DNA of 60,542 bases from an uncultured Clostridia bacterium (GTDB lineage: Bacteria; Bacillota; Clostridia; Christensenellales; Aristaeellaceae), in contig CAKUFI010000008.1 of assembly GCA_934647305.1 (NCBI GenBank), positions 1-60,542 on the forward strand, given 5' to 3'. Positions 32,318 to 41,699 of this stretch are shown here, in pieces (position 1 is the stretch's first letter; each line of letters begins with the position of its first letter). The translations under genes were made by a program, and so were the position numbers. The notes below the pieces were generated by a model. The model worked only from the letters and a program-made list of their open reading frames with translations, made no database searches and was not told the DNA's origin.

Positions 32318-35300
32318 CTACAGCAGCCTCTTCGCGATTTCCTCGCCGGAGAGCAGGCACAGATACGCCTCCTTGACGGGCTTTTCCGTGATGCGCTCGA
32401 GCGCCTTTTTGTACAGGTCGAGCTGCGGGCGATAGTGCTCGGCGAGCGCGTCCGGGTCGCTTGCGCGGTCGGTCTTGTAGTCCAGCAGCACCCAGCCGCC
32501 GTCCTCCTCGAAGCAGCAGTCGATCTGGCCCTGCACCAGCACGCTGCCGGGCACGTCGCTTCCGGTCGCTTCCAGCGCGCTCAAACGGAGCGTAAACAGC
32601 CACTCACGGCGCACGTTTCGCGACGCTGCGAGCCGCCTTCCCAGCTCCGTCTCGAAGAACCGCACCAGCCGGCTCAGCCGGAGCGAATCGCGCTCCTCCT
32701 GCGTCAGTCTGCCCTTTGCCGTCATGCCGTCTGCCTGACGGGCAATCTCCTCGCCCAGCGCCGCACCGTCCAGTCCGCGCAGGACGGACAGCTCCAGACC
32801 CTGCAGACACCGGTGCATGGCCGTGCCCCGCTGCGCGCCGGTCATACCTGCCTCGCCCGAAAGGAAGGCCGGCTGCTCCAGCGGCTGCGCGACGACGCTG
32901 TCCTCCTCCTCGTCCGGGTCGGTCTCCCGGTTCAGGCCGGAGGCGGTCAGCTTGCCGGGCAGCGCGGTCTCGCCCTCGTGCGGGTACACCCAGGCAAACC
33001 GCCCGGAGAGCTCCTGCGCGTCGGCGACCGCGAGCAGGCGGGAGAGCGCTTCCTCGTCGGACGTCCCCTCGCGCTCCTCATACGCGCCCAGGCTGCTCCG
33101 ATCGACCACGCGGCAGAGTATGGGGGAGAGCGGCTCCGGCGGCACATCGCCCCCTGCGAGCGCCCAGAACGCCCCCGAGCCGGGCATGCGCATCGCCGCG
33201 GGCAGGATCACGTCCAGGAAGTCCCGCCTGAAAACCGGCTCCTTCAGGCACATCGCCGCCTCGCGCAGCCGGTTTTCAGGCTTCGCGGCCGTACCGATCA
33301 GGATCAGCCGCTCCTTGGCGCGGGTGAGCAGCACGTAGAGTATGCGCAGCGCCTCGGCGTAGTTTTCCTCGCCCGCGCGCGCCTCGATCGCCATGCGGGC
33401 CAGCGTATTCCTGCGCGCCCCCAGCGCGTTGTCGACGTGCTCAAGACCCACGCCCAGCGCCTTATGCGCGCACAGCAGGTCGGTTCGGTTCCGCGCCAGC
33501 GCCGCGCCCAGCTGGATGCCGATCACCACTGGGAACTCCAGTCCCTTGCTCTTGTGCACGGTCATCACGCGCACCACGTCGTCGTTTTCGCTGAGCGTAT
33601 GCGCCTCGCCCATGTCCTCCTGCGCGGCGCTGAGCTGCTCGACGTAGCGCAGAAAGCCGGTCAATCCGCCCGCCTGCGCGCCCTCGTAGGCCTCCGCGCG
33701 GCTCATGAGCATGTCCAGGTTGGCCTGCCGCTGCGCCCCGCCCGGAAGCGCTCCCAGGTCGGAATACAGCCCGGTCTGGCGCAGCACGGTGAACAGCAGC
33801 TGACTGACCGGCAGGGCGTGACTGAGCGCGCGCCACTCGTCCAGTCGCTCGATCAGGCCGCGGAGCCGGAGCGCCAGCTCGTCCTGCTCCGTTTCGGCGT
33901 AGGACAGCACCGCCTGGGCGTAGCTGCCCTCGCTCGTATGCGCGCGAATCAGCCCCAGCTCGGGGCTGGTCAGGCCGACGGCGCTCGACCGGAGCACGCT
34001 GATCCACTCGAGGTCGCGCTGCCGGTTCTCGATCAGGCGCAGCAGCGACAGCGTCACGCGCACCTCCAGCACCTCGAAAAAGCCGCCGGATACGTCCGCG
34101 CAGGCTGGAATTCCTTGCTCGCTCAGTACCCGCGCGACGTGCTGGGCGACGTTCTTGGCGCGCCGGGTCAGCACCACCACGTGGCGGTAGGACAGGGGAT
34201 AGGCGCACTGCCTCTTCGCGTCCCAGGCAGGACTGCCGATCAGCTCCCGGATGCGCCGCGCGGCCACGATGGCCTCGAATTCCGCGTCCTTCAGTTCATT
34301 GAGCGCCTGAGCCGCCTCGCCGGCCTCCTCGCCCGCTTCCTGCTTGCCGCACAGGATGACCTCGACCGGCGGATCGTCGCCTTCATAGGCCGCCTGCGGG
34401 TTCAGGCGGTGCATCTCGTCATAGCGGATCTCGGTATCGCCGCCGCGCATTGCCTTCTCAAACACCGCATTGGTGAACTCCAGCACCTTCGCGCGGGAGC
34501 GGAAATTGGCCTTGAGCGCGATCAGGCGGCCGCCGTTTCCCGCGGCGTAGGAGGCGGCCTGATTGGCGAACAGGCCCGGCTCGGCGTGGCGGAAGCGGTA
34601 GATGCTCTGCTTCATGTCGCCCACGCAGAACAGGTTGTTTTCGCGCGCGACGCGGGTCAGTATCGCCTGCTGCACGTCGGACACGTCCTGATACTCGTCC
34701 ACGAACACATAGTCGAACCGCTCGCGAATGCTTGACTGCACCTCGGGCACGGAAAGCGCCTTCAGCGTGCGGTGCTCCAGGTCGTTAAAGGTCAGAAGCG
34801 AGCGGGACGCCTTATACCCGGTGAGCCGCTCGTCCATGTCGCGCACCAGTTCCCCCAGTGCCCGCAGCTCGACCGCCGCGGCTCGCAGGTCGGCCACGCC
34901 GCCGGAAAGTTCGATGGAAAGCGGCTTCGCGGCCTTTTTCGTCAGCTCCTTCAGGCTGTCGCGCAGCGCCTTGTACTGCTCGTTGGATTCGCCCTTCTTT
35001 ACGGGCAGGCGAGACCAGCTCCAGCCGCGCAATGCCAGCTGAAGCGCCGTATAGTCCTCGATTTCAAGGAATGCCTCAATCGCCTGAAGGTCGTTTTTCG
35101 CCGTGTCGGCGTACAGCGCCGCCTCGGACAGCGCCAGCTCAAGCGCCTGCTTCGCCAGCACCCTCGCCTGAAGCAGGGGACGCTTCGCCGCGCGCACCAG
35201 CTCGGGCGTATAGCGATCCTCTCCCGCCTCGAGCGAGGCGATCTGCGCGGCCAGCCAGCCCCAGGGGTCGGGCCGCTCGTTCAGGAAGGCGTGCAGGGCA

Positions 35301-35794
35301 AGCGCCAGGTCGTGCACCTCCTGCGCCCCGCGAAGCGCCGAGAGCGCCTCGAAATCCGCGTCCATCGCCGCGTAATGGCCGCGCATCGCCGCCTGAAGCG
35401 CCTTCTCGCGCAGTATGGCCACCTCCGGGCCGTCCGCGATGCGAAAGGCCGGATCGACCTCGCCCGCCTGGAAAAAGGCGCGCAGAAAGTCAGTGCAGAA
35501 GGCGTGGATCGTGCTGATGCTGGCCCGGTCCACCCGCTCGGCCTGCTCGCGAAGGCGCGCGTCGCCCCCGTCGGCCAGGCTCTGCAGGCGCGCGATCAGG
35601 TGCTCCTTCATGTCGGCCGCGCTGGCCCGCGTGAAGGTCACGATCAGCATGCGCTCGATGTCCGCGCCCTCGAGCAGCAGCTTCGCCACCCGCTCCACCA
35701 GCACCGCCGTCTTACCCGAGCCGGCCGCCGCCGACAGGAGCAGGTTTTCGCCCCGGCTGTCAATCGCCGCGGCCTGATCCTCTGTCCACTTCAT
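32318..35794 (-). CDS. addA: Helicase-nuclease AddAB subunit AddA
   Basis: 1158 aa. UvrD-like helicase: MKWTEDQAAAIDSRGENLLLSAAAGSGKT (split over motif I), LIVTFTRASAADMKEHL (Ia), VFVDEYQDVSD (II), FCVGDMKQSIYRFRHAEP (III), MTVHKSKGLEFPVV (V), ILYVLLTRAKERLIL (VI). C-terminal RecB-type nuclease: GQIDCCFEEDGGWVLLDYKTDR. Resects double-strand breaks with AddB. No addB lies next to it in this window, although the two are usually adjacent. The start at 35794 is the MKWTEDQ methionine behind GGAGAG. Confidence 0.96.
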   Translation of the reverse strand: MKWTEDQAAAIDSRGENLLLSAAAGSGKTAVLVERVAKLLLEGADIERMLIVTFTRASAADMKEHLIARLQSLADGGDARLREQAERVDRASISTIHAFCTDFLRAFFQAGEVDPAFRIADGPEVAILREKALQAAMRGHYAAMDADFEALSALRGAQEVHDLALALHAFLNERPDPWGWLAAQIASLEAGEDRYTPELVRAAKRPLLQARVLAKQALELALSEAALYADTAKNDLQAIEAFLEIEDYTALQLALRGWSWSRLPVKKGESNEQYKALRDSLKELTKKAAKPLSIELSGGVADLRAAAVELRALGELVRDMDERLTGYKASRSLLTFNDLEHRTLKALSVPEVQSSIRERFDYVFVDEYQDVSDVQQAILTRVARENNLFCVGDMKQSIYRFRHAEPGLFANQAASYAAGNGGRLIALKANFRSRAKVLEFTNAVFEKAMRGGDTEIRYDEMHRLNPQAAYEGDDPPVEVILCGKQEAGEEAGEAAQALNELKDAEFEAIVAARRIRELIGSPAWDAKRQCAYPLSYRHVVVLTRRAKNVAQHVARVLSEQGIPACADVSGGFFEVLEVRVTLSLLRLIENRQRDLEWISVLRSSAVGLTSPELGLIRAHTSEGSYAQAVLSYAETEQDELALRLRGLIERLDEWRALSHALPVSQLLFTVLRQTGLYSDLGALPGGAQRQANLDMLMSRAEAYEGAQAGGLTGFLRYVEQLSAAQEDMGEAHTLSENDDVVRVMTVHKSKGLEFPVVIGIQLGAALARNRTDLLCAHKALGVGLEHVDNALGARRNTLARMAIEARAGEENYAEALRILYVLLTRAKERLILIGTAAKPENRLREAAMCLKEPVFRRDFLDVILPAAMRMPGSGAFWALAGGDVPPEPLSPILCRVVDRSSLGAYEEREGTSDEEALSRLLAVADAQELSGRFAWVYPHEGETALPGKLTASGLNRETDPDEEEDSVVAQPLEQPAFLSGEAGMTGAQRGTAMHRCLQGLELSVLRGLDGAALGEEIARQADGMTAKGRLTQEERDSLRLSRLVRFFETELGRRLAASRNVRREWLFTLRLSALEATGSDVPGSVLVQGQIDCCFEEDGGWVLLDYKTDRASDPDALAEHYRPQLDLYKKALERITEKPVKEAYLCLLSGEEIAKRLL

Positions 35795-35825
35795 ATGCTC
35801 TCCACCATCTGTCAATGCTGGTCTG

Positions 35826-35854
35826 ATTATAGCATATTTTTTCCGCCCTGTCAC
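35826..35854 (-). promoter_or_regulatory. Promoter of addA
   Basis: Minus strand: GTGACA (35849-35854), 17-bp spacer, TATAAT (35826-35831). Confidence 0.7.
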
Positions 35855-35918
35855 CTGGCAACCGGGCGGTGCGGCGCGTCGTCGCCGTCGCCGCGAACGA
35901 AAACACCGCCGTACGGAC

Positions 35919-35949
35919 AAAAAAGACCGCCGATTCTCTCGAACCGGCG
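35919..35949 (-). terminator. Rho-independent terminator of fba-pfkA
   Basis: Minus strand: CGCCGGTT ... AATCGGCGG followed by CTTTTTT, 29 bp after the pfkA stop. Confidence 0.85.
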
Positions 35950-35977
35950 TTCCTGGGAAAACATGCCTGAAAAGCGA

Positions 35978-37033
35978 TTAATAGCGGGCGAGCACCTGCT
36001 GAAGCTGCAGCAGCTCCTCATCCACGCCGCGCTTGGTGCCGTGCACCTCTTCGAAGGGCACGTCGACGATCTTCTGATCCTTGATGCCGACCGCGCGGCC
36101 GCCCTTGTTCTCGTTGAGCAGCTCAACCGCGCGCGCGCCGAACTGGCTGCCCAGGCGGCGATCCATCGCGGAGGGCGTACCGCCGCGCTGCGTGTAGCCC
36201 AGGACGGTAGCGCGCACCTCGTGGCCGGAGAGCACCTCCAGCACGCGGGCCAGCTTGGAGCTGGTGAGCTTGTCGTCCTTGATGTCGGCGAGCTCCTGAT
36301 GGGTCTCGCACAGGGCGTGCAGGTCGCTGGTCAGGGACTTGTTCGCGCCCTCGGCCTCGATCAGGATGGTGCTTCGCTTGCCGTTGAGCACGCCCCACTT
36401 GATGCGGTCGGCGATTTCCTCGACGGACCACTCCACCTCGGGCAGCAGCGCAAACTCGGCGCCGCAGTCCACGGCGGTATGCAGGGCGATTTCGCCGCAG
36501 TCACGGCCCATGACGGTGATCAGGCTGGCGCGCTCGTGGGACTCGCTGGTCTCGCGGATGCGGTTGACGCACTCGCAGGCGGTGTTGACGGCGGTGTCGA
36601 AGCCCAGGGTATAGTCGGTGTAGGCCAGATCGTTGTCGATCGTGCCGGGAATGCCCACCGTGGGGAAGCCCATCCGGTTGAGCTCGTACGCGCCCGCGAA
36701 GGAGCCGTCGCCGCCGATGACCACCAGGCCCTCCAGGCCCAGCGAGCGCATGTTGTCGATGGCTTCTTTGCGGTATTCCTCGTACATGAATTCCTTGCAC
36801 CGGGCGGTCATCAGGAAGGTGCCGCCGCGATGGATGATGCCGCTGACGCTGCGGCCGGTGAGGATTTCGTAGTCGTCCACGTGGTTCTTGTTCTGCATCA
36901 GCGGGCCGTTATAGCCGCGCTTGAAGCCCACAACGGACATATCCAGATAGGAGGCGGTACGCACCACGGCGCGGATGGCCGCGTTCATGCCGGGCGCGTC
37001 GCCGCCGCTGGTCAAAACGCCGATTCGTTTCAT
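35978..37033 (-). CDS. pfkA: ATP-dependent 6-phosphofructokinase
   Basis: 351 aa, slightly longer than Bacillus PfkA (319). Motifs: GVLTSGGDAPGMNAAIRAVV, IHRGGTFLMTAR, VVIGGDGSFAGA (Gly pattern of ATP-, not PPi-, dependent enzymes), GIPGTIDNDLAYTDYTLGFDTA split, MGRDCGEIAL, GYTQRGGTPSAMDR. It catalyses the committed glycolytic step. 80 bp downstream of fba on the same strand, giving a glycolysis pair. Confidence 0.97.
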   Translation of the reverse strand: MKRIGVLTSGGDAPGMNAAIRAVVRTASYLDMSVVGFKRGYNGPLMQNKNHVDDYEILTGRSVSGIIHRGGTFLMTARCKEFMYEEYRKEAIDNMRSLGLEGLVVIGGDGSFAGAYELNRMGFPTVGIPGTIDNDLAYTDYTLGFDTAVNTACECVNRIRETSESHERASLITVMGRDCGEIALHTAVDCGAEFALLPEVEWSVEEIADRIKWGVLNGKRSTILIEAEGANKSLTSDLHALCETHQELADIKDDKLTSSKLARVLEVLSGHEVRATVLGYTQRGGTPSAMDRRLGSQFGARAVELLNENKGGRAVGIKDQKIVDVPFEEVHGTKRGVDEELLQLQQVLARY

Positions 37034-37113
37034 GGCAATTTCCTCCGGGTGTAAAAATCGTGCAAGAGGGGCAGCAGTCGCCTGCCACCCCTCCGTCACA
37101 TGTGTTTATGAAA

Positions 37114-38079
37114 TTAGGCCTTGTGATCGCAGCCGAGCACGTCGATGAGCTTATGCTTGACGAGCTGCTTGATGTTCTCGCGAGCGGGCTTGAGGTACTG
37201 GCGGGGATCGAAGTGATCCGGATGCTCCGTGAAGTACTTGCGGATGGTGCCGGTCATGGCCAGGCGCAGGTCGGAGTCGATGTTGATCTTGCAGACGGCC
37301 ATGGTCGCGGCCTTGCGCAGCTCTTCCTCCGGGATGCCCACGGCGTCAGGCATACGGCCGCCGTTCTCGTTGATCATCTTCACGTACTCCTGCGGCACGG
37401 AAGAGGAGCCGTGCAGCACGATCGGGAAGCCGGGCAGGCGCCTGGAGACCTCCTCCAGGATGTCGAAGCGCAGCGGCGGGGGAACGAGGATGCCCTTCTC
37501 ATTGCGGGTGCACTGCTCGGGCTTGAACTTGTAAGCGCCGTGGCTGGTGCCGATGGCGATGGCCAGAGAGTCAACGCCGGTCTTGGTCACGAACTCCTCG
37601 ACCTCTTCGGGACGGGTGTAGGAGGAATCCTCGGCGGAGACCTTCACGTCGTCCTCGACGCCGGCCAGCGTGCCCAGCTCGCCCTCGACCACCACGCCGT
37701 GATCATGCGCGTACTCGACGACCTTGCGGGTCAGCGCGATGTTGTCGGCGAAGGACTTGGAGGAACCGTCGATCATGACGGAGGTGAAGCCGCCGTCGAT
37801 GCAGCTCTTGCACAGCTCGAAGGTATCGCCGTGATCCAGGTGCAGGCAGATCGGCAGGCCGGTCTCGATGATCGCGGCCTCAACCAGCTTCACCAGGTAG
37901 GTGTGGTTGGCGTACTTGCGGGCGCCGGAGGACACCTGCAGGATCAGGGGAGCGTTCACTTCGGCCGCGGCCTCGGTGATGCCCTGGATGATTTCCATGT
38001 TATTTACGTTGAAGGCGCCGATGGCGTAGCCGCCGTTATAGGCCTTCGCGAACATCTCCTTGGTAGTAACAAGAGGCAT
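37114..38079 (-). CDS. fba: Class II fructose-bisphosphate aldolase
   Basis: 321 aa. Zinc and substrate motifs: GAFNVNNMEI, CLHLDHGDT, GFTSVMIDGSS, VEGELGTLAG, AIAIGTSHGAYKF, IVLHGSSSVP, CKINIDSDLRLA. Cleaves fructose-1,6-bisphosphate in glycolysis. AAAGGAG site. First gene of fba-pfkA, with a good promoter. Confidence 0.97.
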   Translation of the reverse strand: MPLVTTKEMFAKAYNGGYAIGAFNVNNMEIIQGITEAAAEVNAPLILQVSSGARKYANHTYLVKLVEAAIIETGLPICLHLDHGDTFELCKSCIDGGFTSVMIDGSSKSFADNIALTRKVVEYAHDHGVVVEGELGTLAGVEDDVKVSAEDSSYTRPEEVEEFVTKTGVDSLAIAIGTSHGAYKFKPEQCTRNEKGILVPPPLRFDILEEVSRRLPGFPIVLHGSSSVPQEYVKMINENGGRMPDAVGIPEEELRKAATMAVCKINIDSDLRLAMTGTIRKYFTEHPDHFDPRQYLKPARENIKQLVKHKLIDVLGCDHKA

Positions 38080-38114
38080 AGTTCGTACACTCCTTTATTT
38101 CTGGATTTGTCTCA

Positions 38115-38143
38115 ATTATAGCAACTCGTGCCCCCAAAATCAA
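38115..38143 (-). promoter_or_regulatory. Promoter of fba-pfkA
   Basis: Minus strand: TTGATT (38138-38143), 17-bp spacer, TATAAT (38115-38120). Confidence 0.85.
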
Positions 38144-38182
38144 GCCTCTGCACTTGTATCCACTGTTATTTTTGTCGGTCGG

Positions 38183-38345
38183 CCGGGCAGTGCCCGGTTC
38201 CACCTGCTGCCGGTCGTCAGGGCCGACTGCCACCTGCTGCCGCCGGACGGAACACGAATTCGGGGACCATAAATTGAAGTCCCCGAATTCTCCGGTTTTC
38301 CGGGATTCCCCGGAAAACACATGTCGGCGCTGCCGACCCCGGCTG
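38183..38345 (+). repeat. P-H modular hairpin array upstream of fba
   Basis: P CCGGGCAGTGCCCGG (38183-38197), a second P GTCGTCAGGGCCGAC (stem imperfect), H GAATTCGGGGAC / GTCCCCGAATTC with loop CATAAATTGAA, a third hairpin TTTTCCGGG / CCCCGGAAAA, then a P-like GTCGGCGCTGCCGAC. Orientation is opposite to both flanking genes, an exception to the sense rule. Confidence 0.8.
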
Positions 38346-38447
38346 GGGGAGGCTCCGCTTCGCTTCGCGCTCCCCCAGACCCCCACCGAAGTTTGTCCGC
38401 CCCGCATGCCGCCCGGCAAAGGGGGGATTTCCGGCGTTTTTCCCCGG

Positions 38448-39479
38448 TCACAGCAGGGCGCACAGCGCGTCCACGTCCTCCTCGCGGGTGGCCCAGCCGG
38501 TGACGAAGCGCACGACGGTGTGCTCCTGGCCGCAGGGCTCCCAGACGGTGAACTCGACCTGCTCAGCCAGCGCGCGCACCCGCTCGTTGGGCAGCACGGC
38601 GAAAACCTGGTTGGTGGGCGACTCGAAGAGCAGCGGATAGTCGGCCTTTTTCAGCGCCTCCTGAATCCTCGCGGCGAGGGCCACGGCATTCCTGCCGATT
38701 ACCCGGTACAGGCCGTCCTTCATCAGCTCGTCGAACTGCACGCCCAGTAGCCGTCCCTTGGCCAGCAGCGCGCCGTGCAGCTTGATGATGGTGAAGAAGC
38801 GCGGAATCAGCCGGGGATTGGGCAGCACGACCGCCTCGCCCATCAGCGCGCCGCACTTGGTGCCGCCCAGGTAAAACGCGTCGGTCAGCCGGGCCAGGTC
38901 TGCAAGGCTCACGTCGTTTTCGGGGCTGCACAGCGCGTAGGCCAGCCTGGCGCCGTCCACGTACAGGTACAGGCCGTTTTTGCGGCAGGTCTCGCTCAGC
39001 GCCGTCAGCTCGGCGAGCGTATACAGCGTGCCGTATTCGGTCGGCTGGGAGAGGTAGACCAGGCCGGGGATGACCGTGTGCGCGCACTCGGAATCGGGCG
39101 GGCACTCGCGGCACAGCGCCTCGACCTGCGCGGCGGTGATTTTGCCGTTGGTGTGGGGCAGAGCCGCGATCTTATGGCCGCTCGCCTCAATCGCGCCCGC
39201 TTCGTGGGTGTTGATGTGGCCGGTGTCGGCGGCAACCGCGGCCTGGCCGGGACGAAGCAGCGCGTCGATGATCGTGGCGTTTGTCTGCGTGCCGCCCACC
39301 AGGAAGCGCACGTCCGCCTCGGGGCAGGCACAGGCCGCGCGAATCCGATCCCGCGCCGATTCGCAGTAGGGATCCAGCCCGTAGCCCGCGCTCCTTTCCA
39401 GGTTGGTTTCGTTCAGGCGCGCCATCAGACGCGGGTGCGCGCCCTCCATATAGTCCGAGGCAAACCACAGCTTTTCCAT
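38448..39479 (-). CDS. Low-specificity L-threonine aldolase-like PLP enzyme
   Basis: 343 aa, fold-type I aminotransferase/beta-eliminating lyase family. Features: ASDYMEGAHPRLM, VGGTQTNATII, ADTGHINTHEAGAIE, YLSQPTEYGTLY, LYVDGARLAYAL and YLGGTKCGALMGE with the PLP lysine. Splits threonine or allo-threonine to glycine and acetaldehyde. Good promoter upstream; monocistronic. Confidence 0.9.
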   Translation of the reverse strand: MEKLWFASDYMEGAHPRLMARLNETNLERSAGYGLDPYCESARDRIRAACACPEADVRFLVGGTQTNATIIDALLRPGQAAVAADTGHINTHEAGAIEASGHKIAALPHTNGKITAAQVEALCRECPPDSECAHTVIPGLVYLSQPTEYGTLYTLAELTALSETCRKNGLYLYVDGARLAYALCSPENDVSLADLARLTDAFYLGGTKCGALMGEAVVLPNPRLIPRFFTIIKLHGALLAKGRLLGVQFDELMKDGLYRVIGRNAVALAARIQEALKKADYPLLFESPTNQVFAVLPNERVRALAEQVEFTVWEPCGQEHTVVRFVTGWATREEDVDALCALL

Positions 39480-39513
39480 GACTCGATCATCCTTTCACTC
39501 GCGTATTGCCCTC

Positions 39514-39542
39514 ACTGTAGCACGGCGCGACCTGTCTGTCAA
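39514..39542 (-). promoter_or_regulatory. Promoter of the threonine aldolase gene
   Basis: Minus strand: TTGACA (39537-39542), 17-bp spacer, TACAGT (39514-39519). Confidence 0.7.
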
Positions 39543-39574
39543 CCGCGAACGCGCGGTTTGTTCCGTAAAAGGCA

Positions 39575-39604
39575 TTGACAGGGGCGGGCGAAAAACGCTA
39601 TACT
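39575..39604 (+). promoter_or_regulatory. Promoter of manA
   Basis: TTGACA (39575-39580), 18-bp spacer, TATACT (39599-39604). Divergent from the threonine aldolase promoter, with the -35 boxes 32 bp apart. Confidence 0.75.
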
Positions 39605-39682
39605 ATATCCGTTGAAAAAAAGTCTGCCGACAGGCGGGCCGTTTTCTGACAGAAACCAACATCGCGAAAGGCTGTGAACGAT

Positions 39683-40726
39683 ATGCTGTATCCACTGAAA
39701 ATGATTCCCTATTTTCGCCACGGAAGCGACACCCCCTGGGGCGGCGACACGCTGCGGGCGCTGGGCAAGGCCATTCCGGACGACATGACCGGCGAGGCGC
39801 TGGAGGTATCCGCGCTGCCCGGCCGCGAAAGCGTGGTGGCAAACGGCGAGCTGGCCGGAAAGACCTTCACCCAGGCGATTGAGGCCTGGGGGCGCGAGCT
39901 GACCGGCTGCGAGGGCGAGTTTCCGCTGCTGCTCAAGCTGATCGACGCAAAGGAAAAGCTGTCCGTGCAGGTACACCCGGACGATGTCTACGCGGGCGAG
40001 CATGAGGGCGGCAAGCTGGGCAAGACCGAGGCCTGGCTGGTACTCTCCGCCGCGCCCGGCACGAAGATGGTCTACGGCGTGAACGCAAAGGACAAGGCAG
40101 AGCTGCGCGAGATGGTCGAATCGGGCCGCCTGGAGGAGTCGCTCAACTGGGTCAGCGTCCAGCCGGGCGACGTGTACTACATCCCTCACGGCATGATTCA
40201 CGCCCTGGGCGCGGGCATGGTGGTCTACGAGATCCAGCAGTCCAGCGACGTGACCTATCGCTTCTGGGACTGGGGACGCGTGGGCAGGGACGGCAAGCCG
40301 CGCGCGCTGCATACCGAGGACGCGCTGGCCGTCAGCCGACCCGAGCTGGACAAGACCGGCAAGCTGCCCGGCGCGACCGTGATCTGCGAGGGCGGCAGCC
40401 GCACCGCCTACATTTCCGATCCCAACTTCGAGCTCTGGCGCCTCAACGTCGCGGGCGATATGCCGCTTGAGGGCGGCCGCATGCGCCTGCTAACCGCGCT
40501 GTGCCCCGCGCGCGTTTCCTGGGCGGAGGGCGAGTTCGACCTTGACATGGGCGAAACCTGCGTCGTGCCCGCCGCCATGCCCGGCGTGACCGTCTCCGGC
40601 CTGGGCGCGGTGCTGTGCTCCATGCTGCCCGATCAGGCCGCCCTGCGCGATCAGCTGGGCTATCGCGCCGAGCTGATCGCCGGTCTGCGGGCAGTGCCCG
40701 CTTCCACTTGCTGCCGCGGATTCTGA
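39683..40726 (+). CDS. manA: Class I mannose-6-phosphate isomerase
   Basis: 347 aa. Cupin-type zinc enzyme interconverting mannose-6-P and fructose-6-P. Zinc motifs: VQVHPDDVYA, GKTEAWLVL, DVYYIPHGMIHALG; further YEIQQSSDVTYRFWDWGR. The last residues (AVPASTCCRGF) come from a P module and its linker, so the C-terminus has been rewritten by the repeat. Start ATG at 39683; an in-frame GTG at 39674 is too close to the AAAGG site. Confidence 0.93.
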   Translation: MLYPLKMIPYFRHGSDTPWGGDTLRALGKAIPDDMTGEALEVSALPGRESVVANGELAGKTFTQAIEAWGRELTGCEGEFPLLLKLIDAKEKLSVQVHPDDVYAGEHEGGKLGKTEAWLVLSAAPGTKMVYGVNAKDKAELREMVESGRLEESLNWVSVQPGDVYYIPHGMIHALGAGMVVYEIQQSSDVTYRFWDWGRVGRDGKPRALHTEDALAVSRPELDKTGKLPGATVICEGGSRTAYISDPNFELWRLNVAGDMPLEGGRMRLLTALCPARVSWAEGEFDLDMGETCVVPAAMPGVTVSGLGAVLCSMLPDQAALRDQLGYRAELIAGLRAVPASTCCRGF

Positions 40727-41075
40727 CACGAATTCGGGAAGCATAGATTGAACTTCCCGAATTCTTCGCTGTCGGAAAACTCGGGGTCGGCAGTGCCGAC
40801 GGCCATCCGCTGCCGCCGAGGCCACGAGAATCTGGCGGCCATAGATTAAAACCTCCAGATTCTTCGTCACAGGGAAAACCATCGCGGTACCCCCACGAGA
40901 GGTACGAGAATGGGGCGGCAGTGCCGACAGCCATCCGCTGCCGCGGATTCTGACACGAATTCGGGAAGCATAGATTGGACTTCCCGAATTCTTCGCGGTC
41001 GGGAAACTCGAGGTCGGCAGTGCCCGGTTCCACTTGCTGCCGCCGGATAGAACACGAATTCGGGAAGCTCGATGG
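40687..41075 (+). repeat. P-H modular hairpin array over and after the manA 3' end
   Basis: P GCGGGCAGTGCCCGC (40687-40701) lies in the manA reading frame. H hairpins: GAATTCGGGAAG / CTTCCCGAATTC twice (loops CATAGATTGAA and CATAGATTGGA), GAATCTGGCGGC / ACCTCCAGATTC (loop CATAGATTAAA), and a truncated fourth GAATTCGGGAAG without its partner arm. Confidence 0.85.
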
Positions 41076-41114
41076 TCGGCTCAAACAAAAGTTAAGAGGT
41101 GTCAGTCAGGATTC

Positions 41115-41148
41115 AAAGCGCACTTCCTCGGGTGGGGAGGTGCGCTTT
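41115..41148 (+). terminator. Terminator-like hairpin after the manA array
   Basis: AAAGCGCACTTCC / GGAGGTGCGCTTT followed by ATAATT; the T-tract is weak. Confidence 0.55.
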
Positions 41149-41189
41149 ATAATTCAGCAGGAAGATGGATGAAATTACAAGATGAGGGG

Positions 41190-41218
41190 CTGCAAAGCAC
41201 AGCAATGCGCTATATAAT
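41190..41218 (+). promoter_or_regulatory. Promoter of the PBECR-like gene
   Basis: CTGCAA (41190-41195), 17-bp spacer, TATAAT (41213-41218). The predicted transcript would have a leader of only about 12 nt before the ATG. Confidence 0.6.
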
Positions 41219-41236
41219 AAAAACAATATATACGTA

Positions 41237-41644
41237 ATGGATGGCGCAGCTGTGCAGGAGATTGGTTTGATTGATAAGGAAAAGCATGCAAAAGCGACCC
41301 AGGGAGAAATTCGTTCCGAGCTCCTCATCCTGACAGAGAAACAGAAGGCACATATTATTGATAGACGCGGGCAGGAGTTCTTCGAGAAGTATGCCGCCTT
41401 TTTTGCTCAGATTGCAATAGATCCCGACTTTATTTTTCTTGATAAAAAGCATGTCAACTCGGCATTTGCCTGCAAGACGCTCACTCAATGCGGAATGAAT
41501 CTCCTTCTTGTTATCCGACTCGCGATTGTCGATGACAAAGAAGGCATTGAGAATTCGCTTATCACGGTTCTGCACGAGGGAGAAGCACGGTATATGCGTC
41601 GGCTGCGCAACAGTATTCCAATTTACAAAAGAAAAATAGAATAG
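41237..41644 (+). CDS. PBECR-like (phage-Barnase-EndoU-ColicinE5/D-RelE-like) nuclease domain protein
   Basis: 135 aa. Pattern similar to PBECR domains, proposed RNase-like folds found in phage polyvalent proteins and toxins: KQKAHIIDRRGQEFFEKY, IAIDPDFIFLDKKHVNSAF, LLLVIRLAI, ENSLITVLHEGEARYMRRL, ending PIYKRK. It is clearly AT-richer than neighbours, suggesting transfer. No ribosome-binding site is visible at this ATG and the leader is very short. A candidate antitoxin gene is not seen; a small RNA may follow. Assignment by memory of the pattern. Confidence 0.6.
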   Translation: MDGAAVQEIGLIDKEKHAKATQGEIRSELLILTEKQKAHIIDRRGQEFFEKYAAFFAQIAIDPDFIFLDKKHVNSAFACKTLTQCGMNLLLVIRLAIVDDKEGIENSLITVLHEGEARYMRRLRNSIPIYKRKIE

Positions 41645-41664
41645 AATTCTTGCAAAAACACCCC

Positions 41665-41693
41665 TTTACGGTCGGGCATGAAATTGCTATAAT
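41665..41693 (+). promoter_or_regulatory. Promoter of a candidate small RNA
   Basis: TTTACG (41665-41670), 17-bp spacer, TATAAT (41688-41693), directly after the PBECR-like gene. Confidence 0.6.
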
Positions 41694-41699
41694 AAGCAT

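Noticed and set aside
32318..35794. Looking for addB next to addA
   Set aside because: Neither flank encodes it; addB may lie elsewhere, so its absence here is not evidence of loss.
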